DNA of 64,000 nucleotides, taken from NCBI GenBank assembly GCA_018268085.1, contig JAFDXE010000011.1, positions 1 to 64,000 on the forward strand, in the 5' to 3' direction. The notes under the pieces are model-generated. The model saw only the letters and a list, made by a program, of their open reading frames with translations, did no database searches and had not been told where the DNA came from. Position numbers and translations under genes: made by a program. How positions within the stretch are numbered: position 1 is the first letter of the stretch; the number at the start of each line of letters is the position of its first letter. This DNA is from Bacteroidota bacterium (GTDB taxonomy: Bacteria > Bacteroidota > Bacteroidia > Chitinophagales > Chitinophagaceae). This document shows positions 16,765 to 26,793 of the stretch, piece after piece.

Positions 16765-17325
16765 TCACCAGATTTTCCACCAGGGTTTTGATTTGGATTT
16801 ATTGCGCTTACTTACAACACTGAGCACATCCTGTATTCTTTTTTCCGCTGTTGCTTTGGTAATTCCATTGTAATAATCTTTAATGAAGGGATGATCAACT
16901 TCTTTATGCGGAATAATTTCCGGGCGGGCAGTACCGCCTCTGGTTAAAACGTTTGCCGGAATATTACCATCCATATCATAACCGGGTATATCATTGCATA
17001 GCCACCCGAAGTAAGTTACTTCGTGGTGCTCATTACTGAAATTGTCAATATAGTCCCTGAAACTTTTTTCACTTAATGAAACCCATAAGCCATATTCAAG
17101 ATTATCGCAATGGTCAACAACGGTTTGACTTAACGTACAGCGAATGAATCTGTCTGTTTGATCCGGCCAGGAAATGATGCAAAAATCATCCTTTAACAGG
17201 GCAAGATTTTTCTTATCCTCTTCTGAAAGATTGATGTAATGCGACGGAGAATCAAACGTTATAGCCGGCCATTCTTCATGCATCTTACCGCAGATATTAC
17301 AAATATTTTGTGTTGCTTTTCCCAT
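16765..17325 (-). CDS. DUF2199 domain-containing protein
   Basis: A 186-residue cytoplasmic protein opening with a CNICGKMHEEWP zinc-finger-like motif and containing the ISWPDQTDRFIRCTL, YGLWVSLSEKSF, YFGWLCNDIPGY and PEIIPHKEVDHPF blocks that define DUF2199. Function is unknown. It follows the hypothetical gene region on the same strand, and about 180 bp separate it from the amidohydrolase stop with nothing convincing in between. Confidence 0.85.
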   Translation of the reverse strand: MGKATQNICNICGKMHEEWPAITFDSPSHYINLSEEDKKNLALLKDDFCIISWPDQTDRFIRCTLSQTVVDHCDNLEYGLWVSLSEKSFRDYIDNFSNEHHEVTYFGWLCNDIPGYDMDGNIPANVLTRGGTARPEIIPHKEVDHPFIKDYYNGITKATAEKRIQDVLSVVSKRNKSKSKPWWKIW

Positions 17326-17503
17326 ATTTCCGTGTAGATAACTTTGAGTTTATTTTTTGCCATGAAGAAAAGAAGGCAGAAAGAAACACAAAGCAGCATA
17401 CCATCTGATTCAATTAAAATTTCATCACGCTTTCCCTATTCACGTTATCAATATAATTTCACGTCAGCACATCATCAAACCAATAAACCTGCTATCGTGC
17501 TCA

Positions 17504-20500
17504 TCAGTCCTCATCCACCATCTCCTGCACCGGAATGTTCAACACGTTTTTATTTAACTCCCAATAGAATTTTGTTCTTGGTTTGTTGTAGTTACCTATC
17601 TCATTCAGCTCATCCGCATCAAACAATCTTCCGTTAACCATAACCATGCTGATGGATTCTGTATTGCGAATATTGTCTAACGGATTTTTATCCATCACCA
17701 GCAGATCTGCGAGTTTACCTTGTTGCAGGGAACCGATCCATTTATCCAACCCGAGGTTGAAAGCAGGATTTATGGTTGCCGCCTGCAATGCCTGCATATT
17801 ACTCATTCCACCCTGTTGCAGCATCCATATTTCCCAGTGTGCTCCCATGCCCTGCAATTGTCCGTGTGCACCAAGATTTATTTTTACACCTTCATCTGCC
17901 AGCTTTTTTAATGACTTCGACACCAGCATATACCCATTTTCATATTCTTCTTCCGGTGCCATGATGCGGTGGCGGCTCCTGGCATCAATAATATTCCTGG
18001 GCGTAAAATGCAACAGCTTTTTATTTTCCCATACATTGCTGTGCTGGTACCAGTAATATTCACCACTCAATGCACCATAGCAAACAATTAACGTTGGCGT
18101 ATAGCCGGTTTTTGATTGTTTCCATAATTGCAACACATCATTGAACAAAGGTGCCACAGGAAGATTGTGTTCTATTGTGGTATGTCCGTCGATCACCATA
18201 GCGAGGTTATGATAAAATAATGATCCGCCTTCGGGCACTACTTCCATGTTCAGTTCACGTGCTGCCTGTAAAACCATTTGATTTTGTTCACGCCTTGGCT
18301 GGTTATAACTTTTTACGGAGAAAGCACCATAAGCTTTTGTTCTGCGGATAGCACTTCTTGCATCATCAATTGAATTGATCACCGCTTTAAAATCTCCATC
18401 AGCGCCATATAAAATTGTACCGGTTGAAAATACTCTCGGCCCCGTTACCAATCCAGCTTTAACCAATTCACTTTCTGCAAAAACAAATTCGCTGTTGGCG
18501 GATGGATCATGCACTGTTGTAACACCGTAAGCAAGATTTGCATAATAAGCCCAATGTTTCTGTGCGGTAATCCCTTCATAAAAATGAGCTGCGTGGCCAT
18601 GAGCGTCAATAAATCCGGGCATGATGGTTTTACCGGCACAATCAATTTGTTTCGCAGTAGCGGGAATAACAACATCCCCGGTTTTCCCAATGGCTTTGAT
18701 CATGTTTTCTTCTACCAGCAATGTTCCATTCTCTATCACTTCGTTTCCATTCATGGTAATGATACGTGCGTGTGTAAATGCAAGAGTTCCTTTGGGTTTA
18801 TCAGCAGTAATCGTTAGCCCGATATCAATTCCCTTTTCAGGTGCTTTGAACAATGAATCGGGTTTACCGGCAATAAAATCAAAACGATCATCTAAAGGAA
18901 TGCTGAAATACTGATCGCCCAAAGTGTACATTACTTTTTTGCTATCGGCCGACCAGTGCAGGTTGATGCCTGCATCTTTAGAAATAATTTTTACCGGGAA
19001 GTCTTTTGTACTGCTGCCCAGGTCGATGGTTCGGCCTGTTTTAGGAAACGCTGCTACATATACTTCCCACAGATCTACAAATGCAATCCATTTTTCATCC
19101 GGGGATACAATAAACTGGCTTCCGTAAGTACTCTTGAGGTGTATGCGTTCTTCATTGCCATCCAATGTGCAACTTCCATACATGCGGTTCATTCCATCTC
19201 CCACCTGGTAGTAAATTCTATCCCCGTTTTTGCTGAATCGTGGCCTGTCGCCATTGTCTTTAACGAATTTCTCTCCCGAACCATCTGCATTCATGATATA
19301 GATTCCCGGCCTGGAAGTAAATGCAGGCCCGAGTTCCGTACTGCCATTGTCTTTCTGAAAAACAATTTTCTTACCATCCGGAGAAAAAGCCGGCGTCCTG
19401 TAAATTGCTTTTGCTGATGTGATCTTTACCGGCTTTGCAGAACCCTGCATATTCAGTGTGTACATGGCGCCTGATGTGGTATCATTCCATGTGATATATA
19501 CAATCGATTTTCCGTCTGGCGCAAAGGAAGGTTCAAACTCAAAATCATTTCCGCTGGTTAGCCGTTGTGGTTTTCCATTGGGCAACTCCTTTTTCCATAG
19601 ATACCCAACAGCACTGAATATCAAAGATTTTCCATCCGGTGCTGTTATGGCCTGCCGAATTACTTTAGCTGTAAATGAAGAAGGATTAATGTCCTGGCTG
19701 AAACGAACCGCATCTGCAATTTTTTGTTGTACGGTACAGGTAAAAGGAATGTCAACCGACTGGTTAGCCGCATTTACATCAATCTTAATGATCCTGCCAT
19801 TGCTCCAGGTAATAATACTTTTATCATCCGGCGTCCATGCGTAACCGGTATAGCATCCGAAAATGGTCCATGCTTCGGATTGGTCTTTACTTAAATTTTC
19901 ATACACCGGCCATTCTTCCCCGGTTTCCAGGTTGCGGATGAACAATATTGTTTTTGTTCGTACTCTTCTCACAAACGACATTCTTTTTCCATCATGAGAA
20001 ATCATTGGTCTCATGGCACTGCCCGGTCCGCCTGTTACATTTTCTACAATTCCTTTTTCCCGGTCAAAACGTTTGATCACAAATACCTGGTTATTGGGAT
20101 CTTTGTTGTATTGAAAAAAACCACCGGGATACATGTCTTCATCATAATACACATAACGACCATCTGGTGAAAAACAAGGTTCGTTCACATCCTGCTGATC
20201 ATTCTTACGTGCCGTTAACTGAACACCATTGCCGCCGCTGGTGTGATAGAGCCACAACTCTCCCGCTCCCGCCGAACGGGTGGAAGTAAAATGTTTACGG
20301 GCAACAATGTAATCGCCGTCAGGCGACCAGATTCCGTTATTGAGTAACCTGAAATTTTCTTTCGTTACCGGCACTGCATTACTGCCGTCTTTGTTCATCA
20401 TCCAGATATTATCGCCGCCGCCTGTATCTGATGTAAACAATATTTTATTTCCATCCAGGCTAAACCTCGGCTGCACTTCAAACGCCAAACCGGTGCGCAA

Positions 20501-20749
20501 CGGCTTCGCATTACCGCCGGTTACAGGCATAGTGTAAATATCTCCCAGCAAATCAAACACGAGTTCTTTGCCGTCAGGGGAAATATCTACGTTCATCCAT
20601 GTTCCTTCACTAACCGTAAAACTGATGTCGTGGTAAGGGCCACCCGGATTGTTTACATCCCATTTTTTATCGTCTTTCTTTTCCTGTGCTGTAATTGTAT
20701 GTGCGCATAATAACAGTAACAATGCAGCGATCAATTTCCGTAAATTCAT
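17504..20749 (-). CDS. Exported amidohydrolase with N-terminal TolB-type beta-propeller
   Basis: A 1081-residue protein with a signal peptide (MNLRKLIAALLLLLCAHTITAQ). Residues about 40-640 carry repeated SPDGK-type PD40/WD40-like blades (ISPDGKELVFD, SLDGNKILFTSD, SPDGRYVYYDE, APDGKSIVYITW). The rest is an amidohydrolase-superfamily TIM barrel with the metal motif PGFIDAHGHAAHF, a GVTTVHDP strand, EHNLP and GAHGQLQG. Such fusions are common exported proteins of Bacteroidota and probably act on small cyclic amides or peptides in the periplasm; the substrate is not predictable. No neighbour shares its pathway. It starts 144 bp from the end of the OmpA gene, separated by that gene's terminator. 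Confidence 0.9.
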   Translation of the reverse strand: MNLRKLIAALLLLLCAHTITAQEKKDDKKWDVNNPGGPYHDISFTVSEGTWMNVDISPDGKELVFDLLGDIYTMPVTGGNAKPLRTGLAFEVQPRFSLDGNKILFTSDTGGGDNIWMMNKDGSNAVPVTKENFRLLNNGIWSPDGDYIVARKHFTSTRSAGAGELWLYHTSGGNGVQLTARKNDQQDVNEPCFSPDGRYVYYDEDMYPGGFFQYNKDPNNQVFVIKRFDREKGIVENVTGGPGSAMRPMISHDGKRMSFVRRVRTKTILFIRNLETGEEWPVYENLSKDQSEAWTIFGCYTGYAWTPDDKSIITWSNGRIIKIDVNAANQSVDIPFTCTVQQKIADAVRFSQDINPSSFTAKVIRQAITAPDGKSLIFSAVGYLWKKELPNGKPQRLTSGNDFEFEPSFAPDGKSIVYITWNDTTSGAMYTLNMQGSAKPVKITSAKAIYRTPAFSPDGKKIVFQKDNGSTELGPAFTSRPGIYIMNADGSGEKFVKDNGDRPRFSKNGDRIYYQVGDGMNRMYGSCTLDGNEERIHLKSTYGSQFIVSPDEKWIAFVDLWEVYVAAFPKTGRTIDLGSSTKDFPVKIISKDAGINLHWSADSKKVMYTLGDQYFSIPLDDRFDFIAGKPDSLFKAPEKGIDIGLTITADKPKGTLAFTHARIITMNGNEVIENGTLLVEENMIKAIGKTGDVVIPATAKQIDCAGKTIMPGFIDAHGHAAHFYEGITAQKHWAYYANLAYGVTTVHDPSANSEFVFAESELVKAGLVTGPRVFSTGTILYGADGDFKAVINSIDDARSAIRRTKAYGAFSVKSYNQPRREQNQMVLQAARELNMEVVPEGGSLFYHNLAMVIDGHTTIEHNLPVAPLFNDVLQLWKQSKTGYTPTLIVCYGALSGEYYWYQHSNVWENKKLLHFTPRNIIDARSRHRIMAPEEEYENGYMLVSKSLKKLADEGVKINLGAHGQLQGMGAHWEIWMLQQGGMSNMQALQAATINPAFNLGLDKWIGSLQQGKLADLLVMDKNPLDNIRNTESISMVMVNGRLFDADELNEIGNYNKPRTKFYWELNKNVLNIPVQEMVDED

Positions 20750-20842
20750 TTTGATTTTATTTAGAAGGGAAGATAAAGAAAAGTAGGCAAGCGAATGAAC
20801 CTGATTTGCCCGGGTTAAACAAATGATCCTTTATATACGCAC

Positions 20843-20871
20843 AAAAAAAGGCCCTCCGGTAAAGAAGGGCC
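20843..20871 (-). terminator. Rho-independent terminator of the OmpA gene
   Basis: On the minus strand GGCCCT (20871-20866) and AGGGCC (20855-20850) flank a 10-base loop and are followed by seven T residues. It lies 22 bases past the stop of the OmpA-family gene at 20894. Confidence 0.85.
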
Positions 20872-20893
20872 AATGGGTTAGTCGAAATAGCTA

Positions 20894-22225
20894 TTAATAA
20901 TTTCTTACGTTCAATTCTACTCTCCTGTTCTTTGCACGACCGGCAGCAGTTTTGTTGCTGGCGATTGGTTTGGTTGGGCCGTACCCGGTTGCTGTCATCC
21001 TGGTATCAGCAATTCCTTTTCCTGCCAGGTATGCTTTAACTGCGTTCGCTCTGCCTTCAGACAACACCTGGTTTTTCTCTGCCTTACCTGTTGAATCGGT
21101 ATGACCGTCGATATTCATGCGCAGGGTTTCATCAGCCTGCATTAGTTTCACCACTTCATTTAAAGACTTAAATGATTTTGGCAACAACTTAGTGCTTCCT
21201 GTTGCGAAGAAGATATTCTTTGCAGCGAAATTAATTTTTTCGATTACTTCCTTTGCAATTTCAGGGCAACCCATGTTGCTTGCCGGACCGGGGCGGTTAG
21301 GACATTTATCTTCTTCATCATTAATACCATCTTTGTCTGTATCCGGGATCGGGCATCCGTTATAACGGGCAACACCCTTTTCATTCGGGCACTGATCCTG
21401 TTCATCATTTATACCATCGCCATCAGTATCCGGAATGGGGCAACCATTATATTTTGCCAAACCACTTTGATCAGGACATTTATCATCGGCATCCGCAATA
21501 CCATCATTATCACGATCCGGGCAGCCATTAAGTGATGCAAGTCCGGCTACATCCGGGCATTTATCCAATGAATCCACTACGCCATCGGCATCGCGATCTA
21601 CAATAACCGGTGGTGGTGGTGGCAGTGGAATCGCTACCGTTTTTTCCCTGTCAACCAGTGGAGCAACAATACCGGCGCTGTAGTTCAAATGATAGGCAGC
21701 TTTTTCGGTAACGGGTACACGATATTGTGCGTTGAACATAAAGAATACATCTTTCGCCAGTCTTGCCTGGAAACCTGCGCCCAACGGAACAAAAGCGCCC
21801 CAGGTATTCCTGAAGCTATACCCGCCAATACCTGCTGTAATAAACGGGCTGATGATATAGCGATCGCTCAGCAATTTTAAATTGGTAGCTGCAGATCCTT
21901 CCATGAAGAATTTTGAATTGCCCGATTTACCAGTTCCCGGAACATCGTAATCAACAAATGATCCGCCGAGGTTTACACCAAAATCGATATGACGGGTTAT
22001 TCCTTTAAGGTAGCTGATAGCAATACCCGGGCTTAACCTTTCTGTTTTAAAATACTGTTTGTGTTTTAATGTTTGGGATAAATTCGTAGCACGAATTTCA
22101 TTGGCCGTTTCAAAATCATTCAGGAAAAAATGAATTCCGAATGAAGGCAGTTTACGGAAGTTGTCCTGGCCATAAGCAAACGTGGTTGCAGCAACCGCCA
22201 GGATAGGTAAAATAAATTTCTTCAT
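20894..22225 (-). CDS. OmpA-family outer-membrane protein with thrombospondin type 3 repeats
   Basis: A 443-residue protein. Signal peptide (MKKFILPILAVAATTFAYGQ), an N-terminal beta-barrel of about 190 residues, a Pro-rich linker (IPLPPPPPVIVDRD), then five calcium-binding TSP3 units of the form D.D.DG..D..D.CP (about 215-330), and a C-terminal OmpA peptidoglycan-binding domain with NIDGHTDSTGKAEKN and LSEGRANAVKAYL. It links outer membrane and cell wall. The ATG at 22225 is chosen because the longer frame from 22330 adds a non-signal leader. The RlpA and L,D-transpeptidase genes lie upstream on the same strand, suggesting an envelope cluster. Confidence 0.93.
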   Translation of the reverse strand: MKKFILPILAVAATTFAYGQDNFRKLPSFGIHFFLNDFETANEIRATNLSQTLKHKQYFKTERLSPGIAISYLKGITRHIDFGVNLGGSFVDYDVPGTGKSGNSKFFMEGSAATNLKLLSDRYIISPFITAGIGGYSFRNTWGAFVPLGAGFQARLAKDVFFMFNAQYRVPVTEKAAYHLNYSAGIVAPLVDREKTVAIPLPPPPPVIVDRDADGVVDSLDKCPDVAGLASLNGCPDRDNDGIADADDKCPDQSGLAKYNGCPIPDTDGDGINDEQDQCPNEKGVARYNGCPIPDTDKDGINDEEDKCPNRPGPASNMGCPEIAKEVIEKINFAAKNIFFATGSTKLLPKSFKSLNEVVKLMQADETLRMNIDGHTDSTGKAEKNQVLSEGRANAVKAYLAGKGIADTRMTATGYGPTKPIASNKTAAGRAKNRRVELNVRNY

Positions 22226-22334
22226 AACTTTTGGTTTGATAATCGGAGCAAAATTAACGGCATTGTGTAAAATCATGAAATTATTTACCAACAAACAGCA
22301 ATAGAATGTTAGTTTATGTTGAATGAGCACAACT

Positions 22335-22829
22335 TCATCCCTTTTTCTTCTTTTGTTTGCTGTGATTGATTTGTTTCTTTACACTCTTTTTCTCTACCGG
22401 TTTTCCATCGAGCACTTCTACTTTTACTCTTGTTAAACCGCTGCTGATATAATCCAGCTTTTTTGCGGCCGATCTGCTGAGATCAACGAGGCGGCGCATA
22501 CGTTTGTGCAGCCGGTCGGTAGTTTTCACTACTACAGATTTCCCATTGCGCAGGTTGGTAACCCTGATCCAGGTTCCAAGTGGCAGAACATTACATGCCG
22601 CGGTGAAATTATCCTGGTTAAATATTTCTCCGTTAGCCGTACGTTTTCCGTGAAATGAATTGGAATAAAAACTAGCCTTACCGTAAAAAATTCTTTTCCC
22701 TCGTGTTGATTTTTTTTCTGAAGGCTTTGTAGTGTCACTGAGCGATTGAGCCTGTATAGCTCCTATAGCAAACACAAACGAACAAACGATTGCAATGGTA
22801 AATGGTTTAAAAAGAATGATTGGTTGCAT
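22335..22829 (-). CDS. RlpA-like double-psi beta-barrel protein
   Basis: A 164-residue exported protein (signal peptide to about residue 27) with one DPBB domain of the RlpA septal lytic-transglycosylase family: GKASFYSNSFHGKRTANGE, then LPLGTWIRVTNLRNGKSVVV and LVDLSRSAAKKL. Two usual features differ: the TAAH segment reads TAAC, and the NDRGPF loop reads TDRLHKRM. The DR pair remains. No SPOR domain is present; instead the tail is Lys-rich (SKQKKKKG). Transglycosylase activity is uncertain. It sits between ompA-like and ldt genes. Confidence 0.88.
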   Translation of the reverse strand: MQPIILFKPFTIAIVCSFVFAIGAIQAQSLSDTTKPSEKKSTRGKRIFYGKASFYSNSFHGKRTANGEIFNQDNFTAACNVLPLGTWIRVTNLRNGKSVVVKTTDRLHKRMRRLVDLSRSAAKKLDYISSGLTRVKVEVLDGKPVEKKSVKKQINHSKQKKKKG

Positions 22830-22847
22830 TTGACGTTTAAAATTTTA

Positions 22848-24554
22848 CTACTTACCAGTAAAATATTTTTCCTTTAAACTTCTGTCATCGCCGTAAATAT
22901 CGTCATAAAATTTGAGTTTCCCGTCAATTACTTCGCAACTGAAATACTGAATAAACAATGGAAGTGGTTCTTTAACCATCACACGCCGTTTTTGTTTTTG
23001 AGCAATCCAGCTTGTAATTGAATCTGTATTATACTTCAGCGTATCGGGCAATACATGCGTACTGTCATTTCGTACAATGTAGAATGCGAGCTTTTCCCAT
23101 TCCTGCACACGAACACAACCATGACTTAATGAACGAATATTTCTTTTAAACAGGTAACGTTCATTTGTATCGTGCAGGTAAACATCGAATGGGTTGCGGA
23201 AATTAAATTTTATTACACCCAGTGCATTATCATCGCCACTTCCCTGCTGCACTTTATAGGGAATACCGGTTTTATATTTTTTCCAGTTCACCGAGAAAGG
23301 ATCCACTTTTTCGCCTTCGTTATCGTAGAGGTTTAAACCTTTACGTGCAAGATAACCGGGATCTCTTTTTAAAGCTGGAAGAATATCTTTCTTGATGATA
23401 CTCGCCGGCACCGTCCAGGTTGGATAAATCACTAAGTCACTGATGGCGCCTTTCAGCAAAGGCGTTGGTGTTTTTGGTTTACCGCAGATGATCTTAGAAG
23501 TAAACGCCACACTGTCTGAATCATGCAACTGAAGGTAATACCCCGGAATATTAACCCAAATGAATTTTTCAGGAAGTGAATCCGGAAGTTGCTTATAACG
23601 GTCTAGTGTAACCGCAATCCGGTCGTATTTTATTTTATCGGTTGTGTTCAGCGTATTTACTACTTCATTGCCGGCTTTTCCGTCAACGGTTAGCTTTTTT
23701 AACTTCTGGAATTTTTTAAGTATCGCCGAAAGTTCGAGTAAGTCGGGCATGTTAGCGGGATCGTATTGAACAAATCCTCCTTCACTTAATCGTTGCAATA
23801 AATTATTCACGAAACGAATAGAATCCTCTTTGTCTTTTTCCTTATATGGATATTGAATGTAAGTGTATGTTTTTGTATCCATGCTATCCAGAAAAGGCTT
23901 GATGCAGGCTTTTAATTCCCAGTATTTACTGTACCTGGGTTGCAGCTCGTGGAAGATGCCGCTGAGGGTATCTTTCTGTAAATATTTATCCAGTGTGGCG
24001 GCAAAGTACTTATTGTATTTCGACGTATCATTTTTCCATGCGATGCTATCGGGCCTGATGCGTCCCTGCCCCAGGTCGGCAATTATATGCATGAATGCGT
24101 CTGTTAACAGGATGTCGGCCCTCGTCCACAATATGGCATCTTTTCTTTTTACCGAATCAGTACTAAGGTCTTCTTTTAATTTCTTTATGGATGCATAATG
24201 ATAATGTTCTTTGTATAGTCCGTCCTGCGCTGCCGTTTCAAAATAATTGTAAAATGAATCCACTACTGTTTTCCATTTACCGGTGTCGCTCCATAGTGGT
24301 TTGTAATCATTCAGCCTGTAGTAGTGCGCTACCACTTTGTAATAAGGCAATTGAAGGCTGTCGTGAACCTTCCCGCTGCTATCGAGTGCAATGGCAAGTG
24401 CATTCTTTATGTCGTCCCTGATATAATTGTTGATGGTAGAGGCGTCAAGTATGATTTCCTTTTCTTTTAACGGCTTAACGGATTTCGATTTGCAGGCAAC
24501 AAAAAAAATCAGGAAAAAGAAAAACAAGTATCGTTTCAGGTTTGTAGCATTCAT
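22848..24554 (-). CDS. YcbB-type L,D-transpeptidase lipoprotein
   Basis: A 568-residue envelope enzyme that would form 3-3 peptidoglycan cross-links or attach proteins to the wall. The start at 24554 gives a lipoprotein signal ending in FFVAC; the open frame reaches to 24689 but the earlier part is unlike the family. A scaffold domain covers about 45-300, a peptidoglycan-binding segment has LKKFQKLKKLTVDGKAG, and the YkuD catalytic domain ends in SLSHGCVRVQEWEKLA, where His and Cys are the catalytic pair. Divergent from lpxB. Co-directional with the RlpA-like gene (18 bp gap). Confidence 0.93.
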   Translation of the reverse strand: MNATNLKRYLFFFFLIFFVACKSKSVKPLKEKEIILDASTINNYIRDDIKNALAIALDSSGKVHDSLQLPYYKVVAHYYRLNDYKPLWSDTGKWKTVVDSFYNYFETAAQDGLYKEHYHYASIKKLKEDLSTDSVKRKDAILWTRADILLTDAFMHIIADLGQGRIRPDSIAWKNDTSKYNKYFAATLDKYLQKDTLSGIFHELQPRYSKYWELKACIKPFLDSMDTKTYTYIQYPYKEKDKEDSIRFVNNLLQRLSEGGFVQYDPANMPDLLELSAILKKFQKLKKLTVDGKAGNEVVNTLNTTDKIKYDRIAVTLDRYKQLPDSLPEKFIWVNIPGYYLQLHDSDSVAFTSKIICGKPKTPTPLLKGAISDLVIYPTWTVPASIIKKDILPALKRDPGYLARKGLNLYDNEGEKVDPFSVNWKKYKTGIPYKVQQGSGDDNALGVIKFNFRNPFDVYLHDTNERYLFKRNIRSLSHGCVRVQEWEKLAFYIVRNDSTHVLPDTLKYNTDSITSWIAQKQKRRVMVKEPLPLFIQYFSCEVIDGKLKFYDDIYGDDRSLKEKYFTGK

Positions 24555-24722
24555 ATCGAGGTCGATTCGTTCACAATGAAACATGGTTACGATTGTACAG
24601 GTAACACTCATTTCATTATACAAGTTACGATTTATGTTGCAAAGAAGGAATACCTGTAGAAGACATACCGATGTAATGTTCTTCATCATTCATCAAAATG
24701 TCAACTTTACTACCTTCGCAGT

Positions 24723-25832
24723 ATGAAATATTATATCATAGCGGGTGAAGCGAGTGGTGATCTGCACGGAAGCAACCTGATCAAAGCATTGCATACGCTG
24801 GATGCGAATGCCAACATCAGGTGCTGGGGTGGCGATAAAATGCAGGCGGCAGGCGCAACGGTGGTAAAACATTACCGTGATCTTGCATTTATGGGTTTTA
24901 CTGAAGTGGTAAAAAATTTACCCACTATTTTAAAAAATATCAGCCATTGTAAAAAAGATATACTGGCCTATAAACCGGATGTGTTATTGCTGATCGACTA
25001 CCCCGGATTTAATTTACGTATCGCCAAATGGGCAAAGCAGGAACAACTAAAAATCGTGTATTACATTTCTCCCCAGGTGTGGGCATGGAAAGAAAACAGG
25101 GTAAAAAGCATTAAGGAATGTGTTGATAAAATGCTGGTGATACTTCCATTCGAAAAAGAATTTTATAAGAAATGGAATTACCCGGTAGAATATGTTGGCC
25201 ATCCGCTGGTAGAAGTCGTAGAAGATTTTAAAAAAAGCAATACAGCCTTAGATATCGCTCACAACGGAAGAAAAATAATTGCATTGCTGCCCGGGAGCCG
25301 AAAACAGGAAATACTGAAAAAACTGCCGATCATGCTGGAAGTATCGAAGCATTATCCGCAATACCAGTTTATAGTGGCGAAAGCGCCCGGACTGGATGAG
25401 GATTTTTATAACCACATGTTATCGGGATATGAAAATGTTTCTTCTGTAGTTCATCAAACATACGCTTTACTCTCTGCATCATCTGCCGCATTGGTAACCA
25501 GTGGAACCGCTACACTCGAAACGGCTTTGTTTGCTGTTCCGGAAATAATTTGTTACAAAGGGAATGCTATTTCGTATGCGATCGCTAAACGGCTGATCAA
25601 AATTAAATTCATCGGGCTGGTAAACCTGATCATGAATAAAGAAGTAGTGAAAGAACTGATTCAACATGAACTCACTGTTGAAAATATTAAAAAAGAACTC
25701 GACCAGTTATTGAACGATGCTGCCAGGAAAGAGCAACTGCAAAATGACTATACCGCATTAAAAGAAATTTTAAGCAAAGGTGGCCATGCTTCTTCTAATG
25801 CGGCCAGGATCATATATGAATGGATAAAATAG
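24723..25832 (+). CDS. lpxB: Lipid-A-disaccharide synthase
   Basis: GT19 glycosyltransferase that joins lipid X and UDP-2,3-diacylglucosamine to make the lipid A disaccharide at the inner membrane. The N-terminus IIAGEASGDLHG is the family signature. DYPGFNLRIAKWAK, YISPQVWAWKENR, YVGHPL, LLPGSRKQEI and VTSGTATLETALF follow in the expected order over 369 aa. A TACCTTCG element (one mismatch to the -7 consensus) ends only 4 bases before the ATG, so a very short or absent leader is possible. It shows the organism has a lipid A outer membrane. Convergent with the small gene at 25858. Confidence 0.97.
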   Translation: MKYYIIAGEASGDLHGSNLIKALHTLDANANIRCWGGDKMQAAGATVVKHYRDLAFMGFTEVVKNLPTILKNISHCKKDILAYKPDVLLLIDYPGFNLRIAKWAKQEQLKIVYYISPQVWAWKENRVKSIKECVDKMLVILPFEKEFYKKWNYPVEYVGHPLVEVVEDFKKSNTALDIAHNGRKIIALLPGSRKQEILKKLPIMLEVSKHYPQYQFIVAKAPGLDEDFYNHMLSGYENVSSVVHQTYALLSASSAALVTSGTATLETALFAVPEIICYKGNAISYAIAKRLIKIKFIGLVNLIMNKEVVKELIQHELTVENIKKELDQLLNDAARKEQLQNDYTALKEILSKGGHASSNAARIIYEWIK

Positions 25833-25857
25833 CAACCCGTTGTTGCATTATTTTATT

Positions 25858-26022
25858 TTAACGCATTAACCACTTCACGGCAATGATAATGAGTGCAAGA
25901 AGAAAAAGGATAATAGACAAACGATTAATGCCGTGCATGTACTTCATCCATTGTGTTGGCTTTTCATTGGGATCTCTTTTCTTCAAATAGAGATATTCTG
26001 CCACTTGTTTTAAAACGCCCAT
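25858..26022 (-). CDS. Small conserved Bacteroidota membrane protein (DUF6728-like)
   Basis: A 54-residue frame (ATG 26022, TAA 25858) reading MGVLKQVAEYLYLKKRDPNE, then a KPTQWMKYMHGINRLS segment and a C-terminal membrane helix (about 35-52). This compact pattern of EYLYLKKRDP, MHGINR and one helix is, to my recollection, a short conserved Bacteroidota family often found beside lpxB or surE; I think it is DUF6728 but cannot confirm. It is convergent with lpxB, 25 bp apart. Function is unknown. Confidence 0.75.
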   Translation of the reverse strand: MGVLKQVAEYLYLKKRDPNEKPTQWMKYMHGINRLSIILFLLALIIIAVKWLMR

Positions 26023-26234
26023 TGGAATTTTTTTTTTTTTTATGGCCGGAATAAATAATCCGGCAACAAAATCTTAAACAAAGGTAACGCTAAGATGTTT
26101 TTAAAACATGTTGTATTTTTTAACCTACTGTTTCAACTATAATTTGAAATTGGGGTATCGTAAAAAATTCGTTAAAGCAATGATTATTGCTAAACCACCA
26201 GTGGAATGTTTGCGTAAATAGAAAAAACATAAAT

Positions 26235-26711
26235 ATGAAAATTGTATTACCAGCTTTTATCCTGCTTGCGTTTAGTTTCGGCTGCACTGCTCAAACTGAA
26301 AAGAAAAAAACAGCCGCTGCATTTGAAGTAACCAAAACAGATGCTGAATGGAAGAAACTTTTAACGCCACTGCAATATGAAGTTACCCGGCAGGAAGGAA
26401 CGGAGAGTGCATTTACCGGCATATATTGGGACAATCACCAGCAGGGAACCTATTATTGCATTTGTTGCCACCTACCATTGTTTAGTTCCGAAACAAAGTT
26501 TGAAAGCGGAACGGGCTGGCCGAGTTTCTGGCAACCATTGGATAAAAAAAATGTACTCGAGAAAACGGATAACAAATATGGCATGTCCAGAACAGAAGTT
26601 ATCTGCAGGCGTTGCGGTGCCCATTTAGGTCATGTTTTCAACGATGGCCCTAAACCAACCGGTTTACGATACTGTATGAATTCTGCCGCGTTGCAATTTG
26701 AAAAGAAATAA
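26235..26711 (+). CDS. msrB: Exported peptide-methionine (R)-S-oxide reductase MsrB
   Basis: Reduces the R-epimer of methionine sulfoxide in proteins. Start at 26235 gives a lipoprotein-type signal (LLAFSFGC), so it probably acts in the periplasm. The 158-aa protein has the full SelR domain: a zinc site from [11 protein letters not shown] and [13 protein letters not shown], and the catalytic Cys in [10 protein letters not shown] near the C-terminus. [10 protein letters not shown] is also diagnostic. It is followed by a cytochrome b and a molybdopterin enzyme on the same strand, suggesting a shared role in periplasmic sulfoxide reduction. Confidence 0.95.
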   Translation: MKIVLPAFILLAFSFGCTAQTEKKKTAAAFEVTKTDAEWKKLLTPLQYEVTRQEGTESAFTGIYWDNHQQGTYYCICCHLPLFSSETKFESGTGWPSFWQPLDKKNVLEKTDNKYGMSRTEVICRRCGAHLGHVFNDGPKPTGLRYCMNSAALQFEKK

Positions 26712-26793
26712 AGGGTTACCCGGAATATGCAGCCATCCTTATTCATCGGCGAAATCCATTCACTTTTAATCAGTAATTTGTGTACATACAAAA

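Noticed and set aside
17344..17637. 97-residue plus-strand frame between DUF2199 and the amidohydrolase
   Set aside because: Most of it is antisense to the amidohydrolase C-terminus and it has no recognisable features.
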